Of a DNA stretch of 64,000 bases, positions 44,201 through 55,056 are shown in pieces; the first letter of the stretch is position 1; each line of letters opens with the position of its first letter. The notes below the pieces were generated by a model that was given only the letters and a program-made list of their open reading frames with translations, searched no databases and was not told where the DNA came from. The stretch is from Cinnamomum chago (Eukaryota; Streptophyta; Magnoliopsida; Laurales; Lauraceae). The stretch spans positions 123,849,501 through 123,913,500 of the forward strand of contig CP142451.1 of assembly GCA_038049695.1 (NCBI GenBank). The letters run 5' to 3'. The translations under genes and the position numbers were made by a program.

Positions 44201-44797
44201 CTTTATAAATTTCTTTTAAAGAGACTTTAGGTATTGTCCAATCTTGGATTGATTTTTCTAAATCATCAAAACTTATTTCTTCAAGATTTTTAATTGAAAT
44301 TTTATTTATTATTGGCATGATGGATGATGATGCAGAAGAAGAATTAGAAGCTGTGTTAGAAGATGAATTTCTTCCGAATGAACTAAAGATTCCAGACATC
44401 ATTAATTAATTATAATCACTAATCAGAATGATTGGTGGCCTGTCAACGATTTACGCCACAAAGCCCTAAACGCTCTCCTGGCTAACGGGCAACAAAGGCG
44501 ACGCGACAAGGGGGCCTCGGACCCAAATCACTCCTTTTAGCAACAACAACCAATTAACTCTATCTAGTCAAGTTAGATCAAAATTCAGAAATGCAGCTAC
44601 CTAACATAGATTCGATTCTACTATGCAAACAACAAACAAATAACCAAAGAAGGAAAGAGACATGATGCATGCAAAATTTTGCAAATAAATTGAAATAATT
44701 GAAAGCTTAAAGAGCTATCAAAATGGATAAAGGAATTGATACTTCATTGATAAAATATTTCTTACAATAAGAGAAGACTGGGATGGCTCTGATACCA
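41276..44797 (-). mobile_element. Pararetrovirus part-unit B: primer site, leader and most of ORF1
   Basis: On the minus strand, from the primer-binding site at 44776-44797 through the leader and ORF1 from its ATG at 44402 past the zinc knuckle. It lacks the protease end, ORF2 and promoter. The open part covers the movement protein and capsid regions. At its 44797 edge it continues in register into unit C, giving a natural head-to-tail joint. Confidence 0.88.
41281..44402 (-). pseudogene. ORF1, unit B (partial: movement protein, capsid, zinc knuckle)
   Basis: Near identical to ORF1 of unit A over its length, with the movement-protein core, the capsid core and the CCHC knuckle followed by the Ser-rich stretch. 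It includes a basic segment before the knuckle (KGKHEKHNSKRRKSSSS) typical of nucleic-acid-binding capsid tails. It is an incomplete copy. Confidence 0.88.
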
Positions 44798-45636
44798 ATT
44801 GGACGAGACCGGGACCGAACCAGTAAACTCTAAGTAAGACTGAATTGAAAGAAGGGAAAGAAAGCGGAAAATTTACAAGTGTAAGTATTTGATGATGTGA
44901 GACAAGGGCTCACAATCCCTATTTATAAACTTTCATACTGAATTACATTTGAAATGTATTTGAAATCCGCAATGGGATAAGATGTATACGTCATTTGTAC
45001 TGTATCACTGTCGCATATAATATGCATTACTGTTGCTGCTGCATGAGTGAGATGACTTTATTGCTGACTGACGTTATTGAATTTGCTGCTGCATGCGTCT
45101 GACAGTCGGCGGAGAAATTATCGCTGTATTTGCTGCAGGGGGCAGGATATACTGTATGCTCAGCTGACGCGGCGGAGACTGCAGGCACTTGAGACTGAAT
45201 TGTTGACTTTAAATTACTTAATACTTTATTTGAAATAGTAGTCTATGGAATACTTTAATAAGAATAGTAATCCATAGCTCACAAATGTGGACTTTTGGAA
45301 TTTTTTATACTTTTTTCAAATGAAAGTATTCGAAAGAACTTTATATGAGTGAGGCACATGAAAATGACATGTGTTGTTTATAAAAGCATGATGGTGACAA
45401 GAATTTAAAGCTTGACTTCATGGAGGCTACGCATGGATGAATGAGATAATGAAGCTTCATTATTTGCAGGACACATGGCAGCATGGGGAGAGCTGTGCTG
45501 ACTTTGGGGACTGCATTGAAAATTGCATTCGGACATCTGTATAGCTGAATTAATTCTGCATGGAGGTGGATGAAGGCTGTATTCGATGGCGAGATCTGCA
45601 TTGAAATTTGCATGATATTGCTGCATGTGCTGGATT

Positions 45637-46782
45637 TTAATCATTTATGAGGTAGTAATCTGGTGGTTGTGGACTGGGGGTCCATACTCCATAATCATTT
45701 TCTCTTTGGAAGAGCTTGATAAGCTGTCTCTTTGTTCTTTCAGTAATATGAAGAGACGATGCATTTTGAAATGTTTCTAGAATTTCATCAAGAACTGTAT
45801 GGCCAGCTCGAAAGGGATCATAATAAACAAATGTATCTTCTGCAAGATCTTCATCAATGCAGACGACGCGACGACCATCGCTCCAGATTCCCTTAAAAGT
45901 ACGAGCAAATTCGAAATGTCTTTTGAGATTGATGAATCTTTGATTTTGATCAGCTTGAATATTGTAGAATTGTAGACGCTCCAGGCTGTAACTGAGATCT
46001 GCAGCATCTGAGGATTCAAATTGTTCTGCTTGATTCCAATTGCGATCAGGAAGATGTTCATAATCATTGATTGGAAGGCTGTATTTTTGACAGAATAAAT
46101 CGCCGTCTTCATAATTCATAAGGATCCATAATTGATATGGTTGATAAAACCGGAATTCATCTCTTTCTCCAAGAGTGGAAGAGATTGTCATGAGAAGATT
46201 GCGCTTGGTGATGCCAAGGCAACTGAGAGCATATTTGACAATTGCAGGCAACTGTCGATGAATTGCTAAATTGTCTCTGTCGAGAATGAATCGATGAACT
46301 AGACCTTGTTCAATATAAGAAATATCAAATTCATCAGCGGGCAGGAACATCTTTGGAAAACCAGTGGCCCAGCTGAGATAGGATGCTTGATTTATTAGTC
46401 GCTCCATGATCTGACAAGAGAGAGTTTCCTCTCTAATTCTTGCAGATAAATCGTCCGGAAGAAGAGTATTAACCCTTTCCAGGATTTGGTTTCTGTATTC
46501 AATTGGAGGGAGGGGTGACGATGCACATTGCTGTTCAAGCATTTGAATTTTTGATTCTAAATATTTGATATGATTTGACAAATCAGAGAGGTGCTTTCGC
46601 ATTAGAAAATTACGTTGGCCAGTAAGGCATGCACTCCAAATGTTATCAATAAGGGTTTGAGAAGCAGCAGAGGGTGCTGGATAGAAGGATGGAAAAGGTA
46701 TTTGAAAGGGTAGTTCTTCATGAACAGGAACAGAGGCTTTATCTGAATCTATTGGTTGTTTGCCCTTATCTTTGGAAGACAT
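45637..46782 (-). CDS. ORF2 protein of unknown function, unit C (381 residues)
   Basis: A full-length open copy, identical by eye in protein to unit A's ORF2. It lies in the short unit with the same splice-like region upstream (about 46793-46820), so this unit preserves the ORF2 expression arrangement even without capsid and protease. Confidence 0.88.
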   Translation of the reverse strand: MSSKDKGKQPIDSDKASVPVHEELPFQIPFPSFYPAPSAASQTLIDNIWSACLTGQRNFLMRKHLSDLSNHIKYLESKIQMLEQQCASSPLPPIEYRNQILERVNTLLPDDLSARIREETLSCQIMERLINQASYLSWATGFPKMFLPADEFDISYIEQGLVHRFILDRDNLAIHRQLPAIVKYALSCLGITKRNLLMTISSTLGERDEFRFYQPYQLWILMNYEDGDLFCQKYSLPINDYEHLPDRNWNQAEQFESSDAADLSYSLERLQFYNIQADQNQRFINLKRHFEFARTFKGIWSDGRRVVCIDEDLAEDTFVYYDPFRAGHTVLDEILETFQNASSLHITERTKRQLIKLFQRENDYGVWTPSPQPPDYYLIND

Positions 46783-46900
46783 GATTGGTTTCCTATGGGG
46801 AGAGGAAATGAAATTAGTAATAAAAATTCTTTATTGATGCAATAAAACTGTATTTTGGAAATATGAAGATGTATGCAATTAAATATTAATTCCATTTATT

Positions 46901-48757
46901 CTACCAAGCCTTGGGCTTTCTATTAATTCCATTTATCACTACAAATTTCTTATATTTTTCTTTATTAGATATAAGTAGATTTATTTGATTGATTTTTCCA
47001 ATATTTGAAAGTATAGAAACAGGTTGAAAATTAAGATTAGAAATTTTTTTAAAAGAGTTTTCTTCAATAAATTGTTTGAGAGTAATAGCATTAATGATGA
47101 ATTTGTCTTGAGCACTTAATACATTTATTGAGGAATACGAAGGATGTAATTCATTATGTTCTTCTTGATCAGAGATGTTTTCTTCGAGATGAGTTTGTAA
47201 AATTGATGTTTTCGAGGTAGAGTCTGTAGAGAAGGATTTGTTTATAGAAGTCGTATTTAATGTATTTAATGTAGTAGTTGACTCTTTAGGAACTAGATCG
47301 TGAGTAGGTTGCGGGAAACTAGTTTTTAAAGAATTATTTATTTCTTTATGTTTTATAGTTTCTAAAGGGGGTTGAACCGATTCAACTTTACCTTTCTCGG
47401 TTTCCCATGTTTGTGTGGATTTATTAATTGTCATCATTATAGTTCCTTTTTTATTTATTTTGGACGAAAGCCAATCAAAGAAAGGGATATTTCGCCGTTC
47501 TTGATTCATTTGTTCATACCATAATTCTTTTACTTGAGATCTCTCAAATTTAGAGAATTTGGTAAAAAACCATTTTGTCTTTGGATGTTTTAATAAATCT
47601 TGTTGAAGGAATTGTTTATCAATTTTGAAATCATGTATTACTTCATTAGATTCATGAATTAAGGAAATTGTATTAATTGATGCATTAAAATCGGATTCAG
47701 TTAATTTTACTGATTGTATATCTTCATCTTTTGCGTCTGAATAAACAGGGAAAGCTATGCCTGTAGGATGTATTGGGGGTGATGTGGGAATAGATGTTTG
47801 ATGAAAATTAGAAGAGGCTGATTTATAAGATCCAGCGTCTGAAGGGATTGATCTTTTTGTGGATGAAAAGTGTGATCTTGGTGTATTGGCAAAATTTATT
47901 GTTACTTTTCCAGATGGATGTTCTGTAATAGATTCAACATCTTCATTAATTAAAGGTGTGATTTGTTGAGCTTCATCAAGCTCCCATTTTCCAGAAAGAT
48001 TTACATCTTCCCATGTGATGAGTTTGGGGGTAGTGACTTTATTTCGAAAATTTGTAAGGAATAAGGTGGTTACTCCTTTGATTTGAGATGAATATGCTAT
48101 TTCAGGGACAATTGTATTCATTGCTTTATAATAAATTCTGTATACTATTGCAACATTTTGTGATTGAGGTTTCATATTGAATCCTTTTGTATGTATTCCT
48201 AGAGTGATGGCTTCATGAGCACCGGGATCACTGAGTGATACGGTGTAATTGGGGAAACAATTAAAAAAGGCAGGGCCGTCATGAAGACTGGCTTCTACCA
48301 TCCCTATTAGGGAATCTCTGAATGAATTATGTCTTCTATCTCGAACATATGCGAGACAGGATGTATTCAAACCAAGTCTGGTTAATGGCTTTATTGCAAC
48401 TTGAACAAGTGCTATATGCATGTATTTGTATTTTGATTTATGGATTTCAATTTTTTCTGCAGGAATGACCTGTAGATTTTCTTCATTTTGCTGTATTGAG
48501 AGGGTTTCTTCAACCGTCTTTATTACATAATTTGATTTTTGTATGAAAGATCCTTCTTTATAAATTTCTTTTAAAGAGACTTTAGGTATTGTCCAATCTT
48601 GGATTGATTTTTCTAAATCATCAAAACTTATTTCTTCAAGATTTTTAATTGAAATTTTATTTATTATTGGCATGATGGATGATGATGCAGAAGAAGAATT
48701 AGAAGCTGTGTTAGAAGATGAATTTCTTCCGAATGAACTAAAGATTCCAGACATCAT
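46901..48757 (-). CDS. ORF1-type protein of unit C: movement protein with a unique tail (618 residues)
   Basis: The first about 480 residues match ORF1 of the other units and include the complete 30K movement-protein core. The last about 135 residues are Ser/Thr/Asn-rich and then contain SSINVLSAQDKFIINAIT. That resembles, but is not the same as, the SYFSINVLNAQDELLLELI region following the zinc knuckle in full units. The unique tail therefore looks like the equivalent region of a related but divergent virus component. If expressed it would give a movement protein without capsid. Function of the tail is unknown. Confidence 0.75.
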   Translation of the reverse strand: MMSGIFSSFGRNSSSNTASNSSSASSSIMPIINKISIKNLEEISFDDLEKSIQDWTIPKVSLKEIYKEGSFIQKSNYVIKTVEETLSIQQNEENLQVIPAEKIEIHKSKYKYMHIALVQVAIKPLTRLGLNTSCLAYVRDRRHNSFRDSLIGMVEASLHDGPAFFNCFPNYTVSLSDPGAHEAITLGIHTKGFNMKPQSQNVAIVYRIYYKAMNTIVPEIAYSSQIKGVTTLFLTNFRNKVTTPKLITWEDVNLSGKWELDEAQQITPLINEDVESITEHPSGKVTINFANTPRSHFSSTKRSIPSDAGSYKSASSNFHQTSIPTSPPIHPTGIAFPVYSDAKDEDIQSVKLTESDFNASINTISLIHESNEVIHDFKIDKQFLQQDLLKHPKTKWFFTKFSKFERSQVKELWYEQMNQERRNIPFFDWLSSKINKKGTIMMTINKSTQTWETEKGKVESVQPPLETIKHKEINNSLKTSFPQPTHDLVPKESTTTLNTLNTTSINKSFSTDSTSKTSILQTHLEENISDQEEHNELHPSYSSINVLSAQDKFIINAITLKQFIEENSFKKISNLNFQPVSILSNIGKINQINLLISNKEKYKKFVVINGINRKPKAW

Positions 48758-49171
48758 TAATTAATTATAATCACTAATCAGAATGATTGGTGGCCTGTCA
48801 ACGATTTACGCCACAAAGCCCTAAACGCTCTCCTGGCTAACGGGCAACAAAGGCGACGCGACAAGGGGGCCTCGGACCCAAATCACTCCTTTTAGCAACA
48901 ACAACCAAGTAACTCTATCTAGTCAAGTTAGATCAAAATTCAGAAATGCAGCTACCTAACATAGATTCGATTCTACTATGCAAACAACAAACAAATAACC
49001 AAAGAAGGAAAGAGACATGATGCATGCAAAATTTTGCAAATAAATTGAAATAATTGAAAGCTTAAAGAGCTATCAAAATGGATAAAAGCTATCAAAATGG
49101 ATAAAGGAATTGATACTTCATTGATAAAATATTTCTTACAATAAGAGAAGACTGGGATGGCTCTGATACCA

Positions 49172-50169
49172 ATTGGACGAGACCGGGACCGAACCAGTAA
49201 ACTCTAAGTAAGACTGAATTGAAAGAAGGGAAAGAAAGCGGAAAATTTACAAGTGTAAGTATTTGATGATGTGAGACAAGGGCTCACAATCCCTATTTAT
49301 AAACTTTCATACTGAATTACATTTGAAATGTATTTGAAATCCGCAATGGGATAAGATGTATACGTCATTTGTACTGTATCACTGTCGCATATAATATGCA
49401 TTACTGTTGCTGCTGCATGAGTGAGATGACTTTATTGCTGACTGACGTTATTGAATTTGCTGCTGCATGCGTCTGACAGTCGGCGGAGAAATTATCGCTG
49501 TATTTGCTGCAGGGGGCAGGATATACTGTATGCTCAGCTGACGCGGCGGAGACTGCAGGCACTTGAGAATGAATTGTTGACTTTAAATTACTTAATACTT
49601 TATTTGAAATAGTAGTCTATGGAATACTTTAATAAGAATAGTAATCCATAGCTCACAAATGTGGACTTTTGGAATTTTTTATACTTTTTTCAAATGAAAG
49701 TATTCGAAAGAACTTTATATGAGTGAGGCACATGAAAATGACATGTGTTGTTTATAAAAGCATGATGGTGACAAGAATTTAAAGCTTGACTTCATGGAGG
49801 CTACGCATGGATGAATGAGATAATGAAGCTTCATTATTTGCAGGACACATGGCAGCATGGGGAGAGCTGTGCTGACTTTGGGGACTGCATTGAAAATTGC
49901 ATTCGGACATCTGTATAGCTGAATTAATTCTGCATGGAGGTGGATGAAGGCTGTATTCGATGGCGAGATCTGCATTGAAATTTGCATGATATTGCTGCAT
50001 GTGCTGGATTTTAATCATTTATGAGGTAGTAATCCGGTGGTTGTGGACTGGGGGTCCATACTCCATAATCATTTTCTCTTTGGAAGAGCTTGATAAGCTG
50101 TCTCTTTGTTCTTTCAGTAATATGAAGAGACGATGCATTTTGAAATGTTTCTAGAATTTCATCAAGAAC
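49172..50169 (-). mobile_element. Pararetrovirus part-unit D: promoter and end of ORF2
   Basis: It continues head-to-tail from unit C through the transcript-start region (GGACGAGACCGGGACCG), the promoter and the 3' end of ORF2 on the minus strand. It stops near 50169, where a mosaic of short plus-strand virus pieces begins. Confidence 0.88.
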
Positions 50170-50698
50170 TATGCAAAATTCTTTTGCAAATATTTCTTGA
50201 GTGGGTATGTCTATTTGCAGTGATATGAAAATTAAAGCCGATTTACATAAACAAAAGAAAATTGGTAAACAAGAATTAGGGGATTTTTGCTATCAATTTG
50301 GCTATGAACCCCTACAAAATCCGTCCAATTGGTATCAGAGCCATCCCAGTCTTTCATACAAAAATCAAATTATGTAATAAAGACGGTTGAAGAAACCCTC
50401 TCAATACAGCAAAATGAAGAAAATCTACAGGTCATTCCTGCAGAAAATAGTAGATGAATTTCTTCCGAATTGGCTATGAAATTCCTTTATCCAAAAATCA
50501 AAATCCGTCCAATTGGTATCAGAGCCATCCCAGTCTCGAGTGGGTGATTTAATTCAAAAAATTTCTCGAGTTGGTATGTCTATTTGCAGTGATATGAAAA
50601 TTAAAGCCGATTTACATAAACAAAAGAAAATTGGTAAACAAGAATTAGGGGATTTTTGCTATCAATTTGGCTATGAACCCCTACAAAATCCGTCCAAT
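50170..50698 (+). mobile_element. Mosaic of short pararetrovirus pieces with repeated primer-binding sites
   Basis: It contains two modules in which about 120 bp of capsid-end sequence (GGTATGTCTATTTGCAGTGA through CCCCTACAAAATCC) runs into the primer-binding site (sites at 50330-50351 and, for unit E, 50699-50720). A third primer-binding copy lies between them at 50514-50535. Small pieces of movement-protein sequence are interspersed. Such patchwork is typical of template switching or end-joining of virus DNA at integration. Confidence 0.85.
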
Positions 50699-50720
50699 TG
50701 GTATCAGAGCCATCCCAGTC
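50699..50720 (+). other. Met-tRNA primer-binding site, unit E
   Basis: TGGTATCAGAGCCATCCCAG and two more bases, complementary in type to initiator-Met tRNA. It is placed at the start of the leader. Confidence 0.9.
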
Positions 50721-51093
50721 TTCTCTTATTGTAAGAAATATTTTATCAATGAAGTATCAATTCCTTTATCCATTTTGATAGCTCTTTAAGCTTTCAATTA
50801 TTTCAATTTATTTGCAAAATTTTGCATGCATCATGTCTCTTTCCTTCTTTGGTTATTTGTTTGTTGTTTGCATAGTAGAATCGAATCTATGTTAGGTAGC
50901 TGCATTTCTGAATTTTGATCTAACTTGACTAGATAGAGTTACTTGGTTGTTGTTGCTAAAAGGAGTGATTTGGGTCCGAGGCCCCCTTGTCGCGTCGCCT
51001 TTGTTGCCCGTTAGCCAGGAGAGCGTTTAGGGCTTTGTGGCGTAAATCGTTGACAGGCCACCAATCATTCTGATTAGTGATTATAATTAATTA
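50721..51093 (+). promoter_or_regulatory. Pararetrovirus leader, unit E
   Basis: A non-coding leader of about 370 nt with splice-donor-like words (TTAGGTAGCT at about 50893, and ATTGTAAGA at about 50728). It ends in an inverted pair (ATCATTCTGATTAGTGAT) just before the ORF1 ATGATG. It recurs with the same content in the other units that have this region. Confidence 0.5.
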
Positions 51094-54000
51094 ATGATGT
51101 CTGGAATCTTTAGTTCATTCGGAAGAAATTCATCTTCTAACACAGCTTCTAATTCTTCTTCTGCATCATCATCCATCATGCCAATAATAAATAAAATTTC
51201 AATTAAAAATCTTGAAGAAATAAGTTTTGATGATTTAGAAAAATCAATCCAAGATTGGACAATACCTAAAGTCTCTTTAAAAGAAATTTATAAAGAAGGA
51301 TCTTTCATACAAAAATCAAATTATGTAATAAAGACGGTTGAAGAAACCCTCTCAATACAGCAAAATGAAGAAAATCTACAGGTCATTCCTGCAGAAAAAA
51401 TTGAAATCCATAAATCAAAATACAAATACATGCATATAGCACTTGTTCAAGTTGCAATAAAGCCATTAACCAGACTTGGTTTGAATACATCCTGTCTCGC
51501 GTATGTTCGAGATAGAAGACATAATTCATTCAGAGATTCCCTAATAGGGATGGTAGAAGCCAGTCTTCATGACGGCCCTGCCTTTTTTAATTGTTTCCCC
51601 AATTACACCGTATCACTCAGTGATCCCGGTGCTCATGAAGCCATCACTCTAGGAATACATACAAAAGGATTCAATATGAAACCTCAATCACAAAATGTTG
51701 CAATAGTATACAGAATTTATTATAAAGCAATGAATACAATTGTCCCTGAAATAGCATATTCATCTCAAATCAAAGGAGTAACCACCTTATTCCTTACAAA
51801 TTTTCGAAATAAAGTCACCACCCCCAAACTCATCACATGGGAAGATGTAAATCTTTCTGGAAAATGGGAGCTTGATGAAGCTCAACAAATCACACCTTTA
51901 ATTAATGAAGATGTTGAATCTATTACAGAACATCCATCTGGAAAAGTAACAATAAATTTTGCCAATACACCAAGATCACACTTTTCATCCACAAAAAGAT
52001 CAATCCCTTCAGACGCTGGATCTTATAAATCAGCCTCTTCTAATTTTCATCAAACATCTATTCCCACATCACCCCCAATACATCCTACAGGCATAGCTTT
52101 CCCTGTTTATTCAGACGCAAAAGATGAAGATATACAATCAGTAAAATTAACTGAATCCGATTTTAATGCATCAATTAATACAATTTCCTTAATTCATGAA
52201 TCTAATAAAGTAATACATGATTTCAAAATTGATAAACAATTCCTTCAACAAGATTTATTAAAACATCCAAAGACAAAATGGTTTTTTACCAAATTCTCTA
52301 AATTTGAGAGATCTCAAGTAAAAGAATTATGGTATGAACAAATGAATCAAGAACGGCGAAATATCCCTTTCTTTGATTGGCTTTCGTCCAAAATAAATAA
52401 AAAAGGAACTATAATGATGACAATTAATAAATCCACACAAACATGGGAAACCGAGAAAGGTAAAGTTGAATCGGTTCACCCTCCTTTAGAAACTATAAGG
52501 CATAAAGAAATCACTGCCACTCCATTTAAAAATGCTCTGCCAACTTCTAAACTCCTTACTGTTGAACATATATCTCATCTAGTTGAACAAAGTAACTTTA
52601 CAAATCTCTATTTACAGACTATTGGTTCACAAACTCAAAGAATTGAAAATACTATATCTCAACACGAATCAACTTCTTCAGCTCCGTATAAAATATCCAG
52701 AGATGTCCCTTCATTATGTTCAGAATTTATTACAAAATTGACTTTAGACAAAAGGCCATTAAAACTCCCTGCTGACTTTCAAAATGACATTTCTTTAAGA
52801 ATCAATCCTTTAGACAAAGGTAAATCAATAAATGAAGGCTCCTCAATTAATGCAGTCATTGAAGGAACATCAATTCAAATGTCTTCAGACACTAATACTG
52901 ACACTTCAACAGATGACCCTGACGATCAATGTATCCCTGAAATTAATAGAATTTTCAATCCTAAAACTCATACATCAAAAACAAAAAATTATTACAGTAG
53001 ACCCACTCCAATGAATCTCCAATTTGAAGAAATTCCTGATATAGCAAATTGTAAATATGATGGTAGTTCATTAGTCGAATGGAATATTGATGGACTTACT
53101 GAATATGGAATTCTTAATATTCTGCGCAATATGATACTATATACAAATGCAGGCATGATCTATGGCAATACACAAGCTGAAATCATTAAATCAATAATAA
53201 TTGGATTTACTGGCCAACTTCATGGCTGGTGGGAATATTATCTAACCTCAATCCAAAAAACTAGTATCCTAAATTCAGTCAAACTAACTGAAGAAGGTAA
53301 ACCCATTATTAATACCAATAATCAGCCAATTTCTAATGCTGTTGAAACACTAATTCATAATATTTTAATCAATTTCTCTGGAAATGTTAGTGATCAAATA
53401 GAAAAATACAGAGAACAATTAATCAATCTTCGATGTCGAACTTTATCTGATTTCAGATGGTATAAAGATGTCTTTTTATCCCTTGTTTTTCAATTATTCA
53501 ATTCTAATGAAGATTTCTAGAAAGAAAAATTTATTTCTGGCCTTCCAACTCATTTTGCAGAAAAAGTAAAAAATGTTCTACGAGAACAAAATAATGGAAG
53601 ATTAAATTATGCTAACTATACATATGGTGATTTAATTCAAAAAATTTCTCGAGTTGGTATGTCTATTTGCAGTGATATGAAAATTAAAGCCGATTTACAT
53701 AAACAAAAGAAAATTGGTAAACAAGAATTAGGGGATTTTTGCTATCAATTTGGCTATGAACCCCTACAAAATCCATCCAATCGAATTTATCAACCTAAAC
53801 ATCGGTCTAAAAAGAAACGATATCATGAAAAATCATATCGATCCTATAAAAATCACAAAAAATATACAAAAGGAAAACATGAAAAACACAATTCAAAGAG
53901 GAGAAAATCCAGCTCTTCCCCAAACCATAAAACTAATAAATCTGATTACACATGCTATAAATGCGGCAAAGAAGGACATTTTGCAAATAACTGTTTTAAT

Positions 54001-54960
54001 AAAGATTCAAAAAAGAAAATCAATGAATTAGATTATCATTCTCATAATTCCGAAAATAAAAAAGATATATGTCTATGTTGCGAAAGCGAAGATAGTTCTT
54101 ATGATTCTTCCTCCTCATCTTCTTATTTCTCCATTAATGTTTTAAATGCTCAAGATGAATTACTTCTGGAATTAATAGAAAATATTTCCTCTGAAGAAGA
54201 AAAGAGAAAATACTATAGAAAAATGCTTGAAGATAAATCTACTGACAAAACCTCTAAGAAACATAAAGATTTTCAATCACTTTCAATGAAAGATATTCTT
54301 TCCCAAAAACCAAGCTCTTCAAAACCTTTAACCCTTCAAGATCTCCATAATGAAGTTAATGAAACAAAACATGAAATTGCAAAATTAAAAGAAGAAGCAA
54401 CCCAGGAAATTGCTAAATTAAAAACAAGAATTGAAATCCTTGAATTAGGTAAAGAATTCAGCTCAAATAATCAAGAAGATTCTAATCTCGAAAAAGAATT
54501 TGATGAAGAAATTCAAGAATTCGTAAATTCCATTACCAAATATCATTACCATAAATGGTATACAACTGTCACTCTAAAAATCAAAGAATTTAATTTATCT
54601 GTTGACTGTTTAATTGACAGTGGAGCAGATGTAAATTGCATCCGTGAAGGATTAATTCCAACAAAGTATTTTGAGAAAATAAAAAATTACACCATTGGCA
54701 CAGCAAATGGAAAGAATATAATAGTCAATTATAAGATTCCAAATGCTCATATCTGTAAAAATGGAAAATGCATTCAAACTTCCTTTGCTGTAACAAAAAC
54801 ATTAACAAATGATGTCATCTTAGGAACACCCTTCTTATTAAAAATTCAGCCATTTTCTGTAAATACCGATGGAATTCATACATCAATTGATGATAAGCCT
54901 ATCAAATTTGAATTCATAGAAAGCCCAAGGCTTGGTAGAATAAATGGAATTAATATTTAA
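51094..54960 (+). pseudogene. ORF1 polyprotein region, unit E (about one break)
   Basis: Same architecture as unit A: movement protein, capsid, CCHC knuckle (about 53950-53993), coiled coil and aspartic protease (DSGAD at about 54617-54631). It then ends without reverse transcriptase. It has about one break and is otherwise near identical to the open copies. Confidence 0.9.
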
Positions 54961-55018
54961 TTGCATACATCTTCATATTTCCAAAATACAGTTTTATTGC
55001 ATCAATAAAGAATTTTTA

Positions 55019-55046
55019 TTACTAATTTCATTTCCTCTCCCCATAG
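55019..55046 (+). promoter_or_regulatory. Candidate 3' splice site before ORF2, unit E
   Basis: TTACTAAT (branch-point-like), then TTCATTTCCTCTCCCCATAG ending at 55046, with the ORF2 ATG at 55057. An AATAAA word lies just upstream (about 55004). The arrangement suits a spliced mRNA for ORF2, a strategy known in this family. Confidence 0.62.
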
Positions 55047-55056
55047 GAAACCAATC

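Larger units (their letters stand above)
44798..49171 (-). mobile_element. Pararetrovirus unit C, short form (4.37 kb)
   Basis: It is bounded by primer-binding sites on both sides, so it is one genome length in a head-to-tail series. The minus-strand order is primer site (49150-49171), leader, a 618-codon ORF1-type frame, ORF2 (45637-46782) and promoter. It shares leader, movement-protein region, ORF2 and promoter with the other units, but its ORF1-type frame ends in a segment of about 0.4 kb not present in any other copy. It carries no capsid, zinc knuckle or protease. It may be a distinct small component, a defective genome, or a recombinant with an unseen component. Confidence 0.85.
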
